The notes under the pieces were generated by a model, which was given only the letters and a program-made list of their open reading frames with translations, was not told where the DNA came from and searched no databases. Shown here piece after piece: positions 18,931 to 29,328 of a DNA stretch of 64,000 nucleotides (its first letter is position 1; each line of letters opens with the position of its first letter). A program made the translations under genes and the position numbers. The stretch comes from Oceanicella sp. SM1341 (GTDB lineage: Bacteria > Pseudomonadota > Alphaproteobacteria > Rhodobacterales > Rhodobacteraceae), in assembly GCF_003448965.1 (NCBI RefSeq), contig NZ_QRGC01000001.1, positions 62,001 through 126,000 of the forward strand. Direction: 5' to 3'.

Positions 18931-20763
18931 ATGAACAGGCCACCGCTCCTCACCCTCGCCGACATCTCGCTCACCTTCGGGGGCAACCCGCTCTTCGAGG
19001 GGGTGCAGCTTTCCGTGCAGCCGGGCGACCGTGTCGCCCTCGTGGGCCGCAACGGCTCCGGAAAGTCCACGCTGCTGAAAATCATGGCCGGGCTGGTGGA
19101 GGCCGACCGCGGCACCCGCTTCGTGCAGCCCGGCGCGCTGGTCGACTACATGGCCCAGGACCCCGACCTCTCGGGCTGGGAGACGCTGGGCGATTACGCC
19201 GCCTCCGGCGTGCCCGAGGCCGAGCGCTACCGCGCCGACATCGTGATGGAGGGGCTGAAGCTCAACCCCGCCACCCGGCCCGAGGCCGCCTCGGGCGGTG
19301 AGCGGCGCCGGGCGGCACTGGCGCGCATCGTCGCGGCCGAGCCCGAGCTGATGCTGCTCGACGAGCCCACCAACCATCTCGACATCGAGGCGATCGGCTG
19401 GCTCGAGGAGCACCTCGCCCAGACCCGTGCGGCCTTCGTGCTCATCTCCCATGACCGCGCCTTCCTGCGCCGCCTCACCTGCGCCACGCTCTGGGTGGAC
19501 CGCGGCGAGGTGCGCCGGCAGGAGCGCGGCTTCGAGGGCTTCGAGGAATGGCGCGACAAGACCTTCGAGGAGGAGGAGCAGAGCCGCCACAAGCTCGACC
19601 GCCTGATCAAGGCCGAGGCCCGCTGGGCGGTGGAGGGCATCTCCGCCCGCCGCAAGCGCAACATGGGCCGGGTGCGCCGCCTGCAGGGCCTGCGCGAGGA
19701 GCGGCGCAACCAGATCGCCCGCACCGGCGTGGCACGCATGGAGATCGACAGCGGGCCGAAATCCGGCAAGCTGGTGGTCGAGGCCACGGATGTCGCGAAG
19801 GCCTTCGGCGAGCGCAGCATCATCCGCGATTTCTCCATCCGGGTGATGCGCGGCGAGCGCGTGGCGCTGGTGGGGCCGAACGGCGTGGGCAAGACCACGC
19901 TGCTCAACATCCTCACCGGCCAGGTGGCGCCCGACAGCGGCACCATCCGCATCGGGACCAACCTCTCCGCGGCACTGTTCGACCAGAACCGCGCCCAGCT
20001 CGCGCCCGAGAAGAGCCTCTGGGCCAGCCTCACGGAGGATCCCGAGCTCGGCGTCTCCGGCCGCTCGGACCAGGTGATGGTGCGCGGCACGCCGCGCCAC
20101 GTGGTGGGCTACCTGAAGGAATTCCTGTTCGACGAGCGCCAGGCCCGCGGCCCGGTCTCCGCCCTGTCGGGCGGCGAGAAGGCCCGGCTGCTGCTGGCGC
20201 GCATCATGGCGCGGGCCTCCAACCTGCTCATCCTCGACGAGCCGACCAACGATCTCGACGTCGAGACCCTCGACCTGCTGCAGGAGATCCTCGACGATTA
20301 CGACGGCACCGTGCTGCTGGTGAGCCACGACCGCGACTTCCTCGACCTCGTGGCCACCACCACCATCGCGATGGAGGGCGACGGCCGCGCCACGGTCTAT
20401 GCCGGCGGCTGGACCGACTACCGCTCCCAGCGCGCCGAGGGGCTGGCCGACGCGCCCGCCGCCGCGGCTGCCGCAGCGAAGCCGAAGGCCGCGGCGCCCG
20501 AGCCCGCGGCGGCGCCGAAGCCGCAGGACCGGCTGAGCTACAAGCAGTCGTTGCGGCTCGAGGCCCTGCCGGCGGAAATGGAGCGGGTGACCGCCGAGAT
20601 CGCCCGGCTGGAGCAGTTCCTCGCCGACCCCGAGCTGTTCACCACCGCGCCCGCGAAGTTTCAGAAGGCCACGGACGGGCTGGTGGAGCGGCAGGAGCGG
20701 CTGGCGGCCATGGAAGAGGAATGGCTCGAGCTCGAGGCGCTGCGCGAGGAACTGGAGGGCTGA
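18931..20763 (+). CDS. uup: Uup-like ABC-F ATPase
   Basis: A 610-residue soluble ABC-F protein with two ATPase domains and no membrane part; family members act on ribosomes or on branched DNA intermediates. First Walker A is GRNGSGKST (about 39-47) with signature SGGERRRAAL; the second is GPNGVGKTT (about 315) with LSGGEKARLLLARI. Both have LDEPTN Walker B motifs. An Ala/Pro-rich linker leads to a C-terminal coiled coil from about residue 530, which is typical of Uup rather than EttA. It ends 3 bp from a convergent lipoprotein gene. Confidence 0.9.
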   Translation: MNRPPLLTLADISLTFGGNPLFEGVQLSVQPGDRVALVGRNGSGKSTLLKIMAGLVEADRGTRFVQPGALVDYMAQDPDLSGWETLGDYAASGVPEAERYRADIVMEGLKLNPATRPEAASGGERRRAALARIVAAEPELMLLDEPTNHLDIEAIGWLEEHLAQTRAAFVLISHDRAFLRRLTCATLWVDRGEVRRQERGFEGFEEWRDKTFEEEEQSRHKLDRLIKAEARWAVEGISARRKRNMGRVRRLQGLREERRNQIARTGVARMEIDSGPKSGKLVVEATDVAKAFGERSIIRDFSIRVMRGERVALVGPNGVGKTTLLNILTGQVAPDSGTIRIGTNLSAALFDQNRAQLAPEKSLWASLTEDPELGVSGRSDQVMVRGTPRHVVGYLKEFLFDERQARGPVSALSGGEKARLLLARIMARASNLLILDEPTNDLDVETLDLLQEILDDYDGTVLLVSHDRDFLDLVATTTIAMEGDGRATVYAGGWTDYRSQRAEGLADAPAAAAAAAKPKAAAPEPAAAPKPQDRLSYKQSLRLEALPAEMERVTAEIARLEQFLADPELFTTAPAKFQKATDGLVERQERLAAMEEEWLELEALREELEG

Positions 20764-20766
20764 GCC

Positions 20767-21294
20767 TCAGCGCTGGTCCTCGCCCTTCGAAAGCCCCATG
20801 GCGCGGAACAGGGTGCGCAGCGAGCGGGTGATCGCCTCGCCGTCGCCGGCCGCGACCTTCTTTGCCACCATGTAGCCCGAGAGCAGCGGCTTTTCCTCGC
20901 GGCACACCACTGCGTGCACGGCATAGCCGGTCTCCTCCGCCGGCCGCGCGTCGAGCGGGCCCTCGGCCGTGCAGGCGCCGCGCAGGGCGGAGGCGCCGGC
21001 GCTGCCATTGAACACCAGCACCAGCCGGAACGCCTGGTGGGGGCCCGCCTGCCCGGGGCCGACGAGCGGCATGCGGATGCCGCTCGCCATGCTCTCGGGC
21101 AGCGCGATCAGTCCCGCCACCTCGCCCTCGCTCATGCCGGCGAAGGGCGTGTTGTGGATCTCGAGCGCCACGCCGCCGGCCCGGAAGATGCTCGGGTCGT
21201 AGCCCGCCTCCCGGGTGATGTGGGTGACGACCGTGCCGTCGGGGTCGTCACAGCCGGCGAGGAGCAGGGCGCAGGCGAGGAGGGCGCGTCTCAA
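20767..21294 (-). CDS. Small lipoprotein, diverged member of the three-gene paralogue family
   Basis: A 175-residue predicted lipoprotein: a signal peptide followed by the lipobox LAGC at residues 13-16. It has no recognised function. It shares with the two genes above it a segment of the type E(I/M)H-TP--G(M/L)(S/T)---------P-SM (here EIHNTPFAGMSEGEVAGLI), followed by an F(R/V)-type strand and a conserved C-terminal Cys context. The start is a TTG that overlaps the upstream stop as TTGA, implying translational coupling. Next in line after its closer paralogue. Confidence 0.75.
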   Translation of the reverse strand: MRRALLACALLLAGCDDPDGTVVTHITREAGYDPSIFRAGGVALEIHNTPFAGMSEGEVAGLIALPESMASGIRMPLVGPGQAGPHQAFRLVLVFNGSAGASALRGACTAEGPLDARPAEETGYAVHAVVCREEKPLLSGYMVAKKVAAGDGEAITRSLRTLFRAMGLSKGEDQR

Positions 21295-21797
21295 TAGCGG
21301 CGCCGCACGCCGTCACCATCGTCGGGCGAGTCGTTCGGCGGGGTGAGCAGCGTGTACATCAGCTGGTCGATCTGCGGCTGCAGCGGCTTGTCCGGCGTCA
21401 TGCGCAGCGAGGCGCGGCTGACCTGCACCGGGCCGTTGCACAGCGACATGGCGAGCACGTCGGGGTTTCCGCCGGGGGCGGCTTCCTCGCAGAGCGCGGT
21501 GTTCTGATCACGCCCGAAGGACACCACGAAGCGCCATTCGCGGGGCCCGGGGTTTGCCGGGGCGAAGGTCGTGGCCTGCATGCTCGGCGGGGCGCGCATG
21601 ATCTGGGTGAACTGGACATCCGTGAGCCCGCGCGGCGGCGTGCCGTGCATCTCCACCGGCTGGGTGCCGCCGAGCGGAACCATGCCGGCAGCAGCGAAGC
21701 TGGGGCGGTAATCGGTGTTGTAGACGAGGCTCTGCCCCGAGCAGGCCGCAAGGCCGAGAGCAGCAAACGTGGCCGCGAGATAGGCTTTCATGTTCAT
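21291..21797 (-). CDS. Small exported lipoprotein, paralogue 2
   Basis: About 168 residues of unknown function. A signal peptide ends in the lipobox LAAC (KAYLAATFAALGLAACSGQ), so outer- or inner-membrane attachment on the periplasmic side is likely. The body is closely similar to the gene 283 bp upstream: VPLGGTQPVEMHGTPPRG versus LPLGGTQAVEMHGTPPEG, and VSRASLRMTP versus VSRASLRVSP. Four Cys remain after the lipobox region. ATG codons at 21797 and 21791 are both possible starts; AAGG-type sequence favours the first. Coupled to the lipoprotein gene below. Confidence 0.78.
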   Translation of the reverse strand: MNMKAYLAATFAALGLAACSGQSLVYNTDYRPSFAAAGMVPLGGTQPVEMHGTPPRGLTDVQFTQIMRAPPSMQATTFAPANPGPREWRFVVSFGRDQNTALCEEAAPGGNPDVLAMSLCNGPVQVSRASLRMTPDKPLQPQIDQLMYTLLTPPNDSPDDGDGVRRRY

Positions 21798-21958
21798 CTC
21801 CACCTTCTGTGGGGGGTGCGGAGCGGCAGGATGGCCACCCGCTGGCCGGGGGCACCCGGTCCGGACATTGAGTGACTTAATATATATCCGGAGGTTCGCG
21901 GAAGCCCCTCATTTTCTCGCGCCGGTTGTGCACCGGTGCCGCGGTGCCCGCACGCAAG

Positions 21959-21987
21959 CGCGCCCCCGGGGGATGGCCGGGGGCGCG
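21959..21987 (-). terminator. Candidate hairpin between paralogues 2 and 3
   Basis: GCGCCCCC and GGGGGCGC form an 8-bp stem with an 11-base loop within the 276-bp gap between the two paralogue genes. The rest of the gap is GC-rich, except for a short AT-rich patch near 21880 that could hold a promoter for paralogue 2. No T-run follows the stem. Confidence 0.3.
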
Positions 21988-22079
21988 GGGCTTGCGTGGC
22001 GGGCCCGTGGGGCATGCCCTGCGGGCAGGTGGCGTGGGCGGTTGCCCGCCGCGCGCCGCCTGCCGGCGGGGAGGGTGCC

Positions 22080-22595
22080 TCAGTGGCGGGGGTTGGCCAT
22101 CTCGGTCTGGTCGGGGGTGAGCAGGGCCTGCATCAGCGTGTCGACCTGGGGCTGCAGCGACTCCTCGGGGCTCACGCGCAGCGAGGCGCGGCTCACGGTC
22201 ACCGGGCCGTTGCACACCGCCACCGAGACGAGATCGGCCGCACCGCCGTCCACCTCGCCGCCGCAGTAGTTTTCCGGGGCCTGGCCGCCGAAGCCGACGA
22301 CGAAGCGGAAGGCCTCCGGCCCGGGCTTCGCCGGCGCGAACCGGGTGGGCTGGTAGCTCGCCGGGGCCGACATCATCGCGGCGAACTGCGCGTCGGTCAT
22401 GCCCTCGGGCGGGGTGCCGTGCATCTCCACCGCCTGGGTGCCGCCGAGCGGCAGGCTGCCCGAGCTGGCAAAGGCGCTGGCGAAGTCCTTGTTGAACACT
22501 TCGCCCACCGGCAGGGAGAGGGTTTCCGCGCTGGCAACGGAGGCGCCGGCGAGCAGCGCGGCGACGGCGAGGGAGGCGAGGATGTTGCGTTTCAT
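22080..22595 (-). CDS. Small periplasmic protein, paralogue 3 (founder-like)
   Basis: A 171-residue exported protein of unknown function. It has a standard cleavable signal peptide (MKRNILASLAVAALLAGASVASA) without a lipobox, unlike the two paralogues below it. The mature part begins ETLSLPVGEVFNKDFASAF and contains PLGGTQAVEMHGTPPEGMT, FRFVVGFG, VAVCNGPVTVSRASLRVSP and LQPQVDTLMQALLTP, all matched in paralogue 2. Two Cys in the mature part could form a disulphide. It lies between parE and the lipoprotein pair on the same strand. Confidence 0.78.
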   Translation of the reverse strand: MKRNILASLAVAALLAGASVASAETLSLPVGEVFNKDFASAFASSGSLPLGGTQAVEMHGTPPEGMTDAQFAAMMSAPASYQPTRFAPAKPGPEAFRFVVGFGGQAPENYCGGEVDGGAADLVSVAVCNGPVTVSRASLRVSPEESLQPQVDTLMQALLTPDQTEMANPRH

Positions 22596-22716
22596 GTCTT
22601 CACTCCATGGTTAAGTCCATGCAGTGGGATATGGCCCGGCCACCGGCCAACTACTTGTACGCGTTTCCGTATTTTGGCCATGGCATGCCGCGCCGGCGCG
22701 GGCCGGCGCGGCCGTG

Positions 22717-24714
<1,998 letters not shown>

Positions 24715-24922
24715 ACTGTCCTCGAATCGTTCTTGCCTTGAGGGCCCATTAGAGCAGAGAGGGCGGAGGAGGTTCAATATCCGGTATGACCGCCCGCCCG
24801 GCACCGCATGTGCTTGGTGGCGCGCGCCGCCGCGGCAGTTGACATCGCCCCCCGGCGCGTCGGATGAGAGGGCCCGAGGCAGCAGCACCGCCCCCCGGCA
24901 GGCGGGGCCAGCGAGAGCAGGC

Positions 24923-26131
24923 ATGGACCCGGTATCCGAACAATACGAGACCTATCCCTATCCCGAGCGCGACCCGGCGGACGAGACGCGCCGGCTGGTG
25001 ACAGGCTCGCCCTCCGCACCGCGGGAAATCGACCACTTCCTGTTCCGCGGCGCGCGCGACTGGAGCCAGCCCTTCCGGGTGCTCTGCGCCGGCGGCGGCA
25101 CGGGCGACGGCACCATCCAGATCGCGCAGCTCCTCGCCGATGCCGGCTGCCCGGCCGAGATCACCTGGCTCGACCCCTCGCGCGCCGCGCGCGGCATCGC
25201 GGAGGAGCGGGCGCGCATCCGCGGGCTCGACATCCGCTTCGTCACCGGCCCGCTGGAGGAGGCGCCCGCCCTCGGCCAGTTCGACTACATCGACTGCTGC
25301 GGCGTGCTCCACCACCTCGAAACCCCGCAAGCCGGGTTCGACGCGCTGGCGAAGGCGCTCGCACCCGAGGGCGGCATGGGGCTGATGGTCTACGCGCCTT
25401 ACGGGCGCACCGGGGTGTATGCGCTGCAGAGCGCCTTCGGCCGGCTGCTGGGGGCCGACGCGGCCTCGGAAAAGCCCGCGCTCGCCCGCGAGGTGCTGAA
25501 GGCGCTGCCGGAGGCGAATTGGTTCCGCCACAACCGGTTCGTGACCGACCACCAGCAGTCCGACGCCGGGCTCTACGACCTGCTGCTGCACTCGCGCGAC
25601 GTGCCCTTCACCGTCTCCGCCCTGGGGGCTGCGCTGGAGGAGGCGGGGCTGGGCCTCGTCTCGATGCTCGAGCCCGCGCGCTATGACCCGCTGCGCTACC
25701 TGCCCGAGGGCGAGGCCTTCGCCGCGCGGGTGAAGGCGCTGGCCCCGCTCGAGCGCATGGCGCTGGCCGAGGAGTTGGCCGGCGACATCCGCCTGCACGT
25801 GGCCTATGCCACCCATGCGGAGCGGGCGGGCGCGGTGAGCGCGAAGGTCACCCCCGACGCGGTGCCGCGCCTCGTCGGCCTGCCGCCGAAGGCGCTGGCC
25901 GAGACGGTGGCGAAACGCGGCGGCATCACCATCGACTATGCCGGGGTGAAGCACAGGGTGCGCCTGCCGCCCTCGGCCGCGCGGCTGATCGCGCTGGCTG
26001 ACGGCCGGCCGCTGGGCGAGATTGCCCGCGCCGCCCGGCTCGACTGGTTCGCCTTTGCGCAGGCCTGGGCGCCGGTGCATGCCGGGCTCACCGGCTTCAA
26101 CAAGCTCAACTACTCGCGGACCTTCCGATGA
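24923..26131 (+). CDS. Class I SAM-dependent methyltransferase with C-terminal extension
   Basis: A 402-residue protein. The Rossmann methyltransferase domain occupies about residues 45-210: motif I VLCAGGGTGDG (53-63), acidic strand WLDPS, and the CCGVLHHLETP post-motif. About 180 further residues form an unassigned C-terminal region (AKVTPDAVPRLVGLPPK...). The N-terminus EQYETYPYPERDP resembles methyltransferases in cell-surface or natural-product contexts, but the substrate is unknown. The ATG is preceded by a GAGAGCAGG-like site, and its stop overlaps the next gene as ATGA. Confidence 0.8.
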   Translation: MDPVSEQYETYPYPERDPADETRRLVTGSPSAPREIDHFLFRGARDWSQPFRVLCAGGGTGDGTIQIAQLLADAGCPAEITWLDPSRAARGIAEERARIRGLDIRFVTGPLEEAPALGQFDYIDCCGVLHHLETPQAGFDALAKALAPEGGMGLMVYAPYGRTGVYALQSAFGRLLGADAASEKPALAREVLKALPEANWFRHNRFVTDHQQSDAGLYDLLLHSRDVPFTVSALGAALEEAGLGLVSMLEPARYDPLRYLPEGEAFAARVKALAPLERMALAEELAGDIRLHVAYATHAERAGAVSAKVTPDAVPRLVGLPPKALAETVAKRGGITIDYAGVKHRVRLPPSAARLIALADGRPLGEIARAARLDWFAFAQAWAPVHAGLTGFNKLNYSRTFR

Positions 26132-27042
26132 GCGCGCGCGCCCGGGCCGGATGGGTGCTCGGAGCGCTGGCGCTGGGAGACGTGGCGGCGCTGTCGCTCG
26201 GCTTCCTGGGCCACCTGCACCCGGCCTTCGACTCGCTCTCGGTGTTCCGCATGCAGGGCGGGCTGGCGGCATTGCTGCTGCTCGCCGCCGCGATGATGCT
26301 GCGCGCGCGCACGCCCGGGCTGATCGCCGCCGCGGCCTTCGTAATCTCGCTTGCCGGGGTGCTGCCCTATGCGCTCAACGGCGCGGGGGAGGATGCGGGC
26401 TCGGCCGCCACCGGGCGGCTGAAGCTGCTGAGCTTCAACCTCAACCTCGCCAACCGCGCGCCGGCCGAGGTGGAGGCCTGGATCGCCGCCGAGAGCCCGG
26501 ACGTGATCGCCCTGCAGGAGGTCTCGACCGACAATGACCGCGTGCTCGCGAACCTCGAGGCGCGCTACCCGGCGCAGTTCGTCTGCCGCTTCACCGGCTA
26601 CATCTCCACCGCCGTGCTCACCCGGCTGCCGCTGAAGCAGGGCAGCTTCGGCTGTGCCGAGCAGGAGGGCCTGGCCTGGGCCCGGGTGGAGGGGCCGGAC
26701 GGGCCGGTGACCATCGCCTCAATCCACCTGCGCTGGCCCTGGCCGTATGCGCAGGAACAGCAGCTCGACGCGCTGGAGCCGCTGCTCGAGGGGCTGGAGC
26801 GGCCGGTGCTGATCTCGGGTGATTTCAACGCCCTGCCGTGGTCGGAGGCGGTGGCGCGGGTGGCGCGGGCCAGCGGCACCCGGCGGGTGGGCGGGCTCGG
26901 CTTCACGCTTTTCAAGCCGCACTTCCTTCTTCCCTTGCCCATCGACCATGTGCTGGCGCATCCTGATCTCGCGGTCGGGGGAGTGTCGGTCGGTCCGGAT
27001 CTGGGGTCCGACCACCGCCCGGTGCGCGCCCTGTTCCGCTGA
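26128..27042 (+). CDS. Membrane-anchored endonuclease/exonuclease/phosphatase-family protein
   Basis: A 304-residue protein with two or three N-terminal hydrophobic helices (about 8-85) followed by an EEP fold. Catalytic landmarks are FNLNLANRAP, IALQEVST (metal-binding Glu), ISGDFNALPW, and GSDHRPVRA at the C-terminus (His and Asp). The catalytic domain would face the periplasm if the usual three-helix topology holds. Family members cleave phosphodiesters in nucleic acids, lipids or phosphoinositides; the substrate here is unknown. Start overlaps the methyltransferase stop by four bases. Confidence 0.83.
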   Translation: MSARARAGWVLGALALGDVAALSLGFLGHLHPAFDSLSVFRMQGGLAALLLLAAAMMLRARTPGLIAAAAFVISLAGVLPYALNGAGEDAGSAATGRLKLLSFNLNLANRAPAEVEAWIAAESPDVIALQEVSTDNDRVLANLEARYPAQFVCRFTGYISTAVLTRLPLKQGSFGCAEQEGLAWARVEGPDGPVTIASIHLRWPWPYAQEQQLDALEPLLEGLERPVLISGDFNALPWSEAVARVARASGTRRVGGLGFTLFKPHFLLPLPIDHVLAHPDLAVGGVSVGPDLGSDHRPVRALFR

Positions 27043-27087
27043 GCGTCCGCCGGGGGTGGCGGCGCTCCCTGTCCGAAGGTCTCCGCA

Positions 27088-27972
27088 ATGGATCCCACGC
27101 ATCTCGACCGCCTGCCGATTCTGCCCTTCATGGAAGCACGCACCGCCACGGCCCCGGGGGTGCAGCCGCTCGACCCGGCGGAATGGCTGCGGCGCGACGC
27201 GGCCTTTGCTCCGCAGATGGCGCTGCGCGACGGGCTGGTGACGGGCGCGCGGCGCGACGAGGTGTACCAGCAGGCGGATTGGGGCCGGCCTGCCTCGGAG
27301 GAACTGCTCGCAACCGTGCTCGGCGCCATCGCCGCCGACCCCGGCTATGCCCGCGAGGGCGACGTGGTGACCCGGCCGGACGGGGTGACCATCGACGTTA
27401 CCGCCGATGCGCCGCTCGCCACGATCGGCCGGCTGGTGCAGGAGGACTTCCTGGTGCTCGAGCGCCGCGAGGGCGAGGAGGAGCACCACCTGGGCGGCGG
27501 CATCCTGTGCTTTCCCTCGCGCTGGTCGTTGCAGGAGAAGATGCGGCGCGGGCTGCTCGCCATCCACGGGCCGGTGCCCTTCTACGAGGAGAGCCTGTCG
27601 AAGCGGGTGCAGCGGTTCTTCGACGCCATCCGCCCCGGCCGCCCGCTGTGGCGGGCGAACTGGGTGCTGCACACCTACCCGGAGCTGTTCCAGCCGATCT
27701 CCAAGGCCAACCGCCAGCGCAACTACGACCAGCCCGACCTCTGGCTGCGCGTCGAGCGCCAGACCCTCAGCCGCCTGCCGCAGAGCGGCGCCGTGATCTT
27801 CACCGTGAAGACCGATGTCGCGCATATCTCCAGCGTGACGCCGGAGGAAGGCACGGTGATGCTGGCCGAGTTCCGCAAGCTGCCGGAGAAGGAATTCACC
27901 TACAAGGGCGGCGCGCAGATGATCGCGAAACTCGCCGATCTCTTCCCCGAGGAAGCCCGCGTAAACGCGTGA
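27088..27972 (+). CDS. DUF3445 / haem-dependent oxidative N-demethylase (HODM)-like protein
   Basis: A 294-residue DUF3445 protein. The best known relative is the alpha subunit of haem-dependent oxidative N-demethylase, which acts on dimethylamine, though most members are uncharacterised. Typical stretches are HHLGGGILCFPSRWSLQEKMRRGLLAIHGPVPFY, LWRANWVLH, LWLRVERQTLSRLP, and VIFTVKTDVAHIS. None of the other HODM subunits is nearby, so an amine substrate is not supported by context. It follows the EEP gene by 45 bp on the same strand. Confidence 0.82.
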   Translation: MDPTHLDRLPILPFMEARTATAPGVQPLDPAEWLRRDAAFAPQMALRDGLVTGARRDEVYQQADWGRPASEELLATVLGAIAADPGYAREGDVVTRPDGVTIDVTADAPLATIGRLVQEDFLVLERREGEEEHHLGGGILCFPSRWSLQEKMRRGLLAIHGPVPFYEESLSKRVQRFFDAIRPGRPLWRANWVLHTYPELFQPISKANRQRNYDQPDLWLRVERQTLSRLPQSGAVIFTVKTDVAHISSVTPEEGTVMLAEFRKLPEKEFTYKGGAQMIAKLADLFPEEARVNA

Positions 27973-28016
27973 TTTCAATTGCATGGCGGGTGTTCTTCAT
28001 CCGCCGTGCGAAGTGA

Positions 28017-29168
28017 TCAGAAGAAGCCGGCTCCGCTGCGCGCGGCAGGCTCGCCGCTGACGGGCTGCGGCCTGGTGTCCAGCAGCCGCGGGATGTCGAG
28101 CGCGCGGATCGGCACGTCGGTGTCGGTGTGCAGCCGGGCGCGGACGTTGCGCGCGCTGCCGCGCAGGGCGGCGCGAAAGGCCTCGACGATCTTCCAGCGC
28201 TCCTCGGAGAACATGTCCTCGAGCTGGTCGTGGAAGCGCTCCACCCAGAGCGCGGCGGCCGCGGCCACCTGCGGCGTGGCGTAGGAGGTGCCCGAGGGCT
28301 CGCCCGCATCGGCGCGCGGGTCGTCGGCATAGGCGGGCACCGGCGGGTCGGTCTCCGGCAGGTAGCCGGCGCGGTTCAGCCGCTCGGCCCGGGCCCAGAT
28401 GTCGACTCGGCTCGGCTCGGCGTAGCCCGCGGGCGGGTAATGGTCGTAGAGGCCGCCGCGCCTGTCGAACCCGCCCACGGCGATGGTGCGCGGGTAGCGG
28501 GCGGGGTAGATCACCCGGTCGATCACCTGTCCCGCGGCGCAGCACAGGATGACGCCCGCCTCGTAGGCGCGGTCCACCGCGCGGCCGGTGACGCGCGACA
28601 TGCCCACGCCGCCGCCCGCCAGCCGCACCGCGAGATCGAACGGCCCCAGCCAGCCGGGGTTGCCCATCGAGATGGTGATGACCCGGATGGCCGGGCCGAG
28701 GCGCACCGCCTGGTCGATGGCGAGGCCGATCGCCTCCGTCGCCTCGCGCGAGCGCATCATCGGCCCGTCGCCGTTGCGGAACAGCGGGCCGTTCGACACC
28801 CGGTAGGGCACCACCTTCGCCCCCGGCGCCACGCCGCGGAAGGCCGGCTCGTGGCCGAGGATGACCGAGAGGGTCTTCACCCCGTGGTCGGGGAACTCGA
28901 GATAGCCCGCCAGCGGGTCGGAGCCGGTGCGCAGCGAGGTGAGCGGGCTGGGGTCGTTCTCCGGGTCGTAAAGGTTGGCGCCCTCGTCGATGAGGATGTT
29001 GGAGGGGGCGATCTCTCCGGCGAAGCCCAGCGAGGGATGCGGGGCGATGCCGGCATCGACATGCCCGATCATCACCCGCGTGGAGCGCCGGAGGGCGGCC
29101 ACCGCCTCCGGGTAGGCACCCTGGGGGTCTTCGGGCGCAAGATCGTGGATGTAGTCGATGGGGGCCAT
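28017..29168 (-). CDS. Cytoplasmic-type S8 subtilase family protein
   Basis: A 383-residue subtilisin-like protein with no signal peptide, membrane segment or prodomain. The triad appears to be Asp38 (GHVDAGIA), His95 (FPDHGVKTLS) and Ser295 (PSGTSYATPQVAA). The oxyanion-hole position, normally Asn in an AAGN motif, reads AAGQ (Gln214) just before the conserved YPARYPRTIAVGG. The ATG giving MAPIDYIHD is preceded by GGAGAG at good spacing. The gene is convergent with the HODM-like gene and stands alone, so its target is unknown. Confidence 0.85.
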   Translation of the reverse strand: MAPIDYIHDLAPEDPQGAYPEAVAALRRSTRVMIGHVDAGIAPHPSLGFAGEIAPSNILIDEGANLYDPENDPSPLTSLRTGSDPLAGYLEFPDHGVKTLSVILGHEPAFRGVAPGAKVVPYRVSNGPLFRNGDGPMMRSREATEAIGLAIDQAVRLGPAIRVITISMGNPGWLGPFDLAVRLAGGGVGMSRVTGRAVDRAYEAGVILCCAAGQVIDRVIYPARYPRTIAVGGFDRRGGLYDHYPPAGYAEPSRVDIWARAERLNRAGYLPETDPPVPAYADDPRADAGEPSGTSYATPQVAAAAALWVERFHDQLEDMFSEERWKIVEAFRAALRGSARNVRARLHTDTDVPIRALDIPRLLDTRPQPVSGEPAARSGAGFF

Positions 29169-29279
29169 GTTTCGCTCTCCGTCCCGAGGGGGGCCTCTGC
29201 CGGGCCGCGTCCCGCCTGCAGCATGGCAGACCGGGCCGCCCCGCGCCAAGCGCAACTCTGCGTGATCCGGCCCTGAAAC

Positions 29280-29304
29280 GAGAAACGGGGCCCGAAGGCC
29301 CCGT
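29280..29304 (-). terminator. Rho-independent terminator of glnA
   Basis: Perfect 8-bp stem ACGGGGCC / GGCCCCGT closed by a four-base loop, followed on the minus strand by TTTCTCGTTT. It starts 24 bp after the glnA stop. Confidence 0.85.
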
Positions 29305-29328
29305 TCCGTCCGCATGATCCGCGCGGGA

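Noticed and set aside
20767-22595. Toxin-antitoxin or bacteriocin set for the three small exported genes
   Set aside because: All three belong to one family, have signal peptides and no partner gene with immunity or toxin features.
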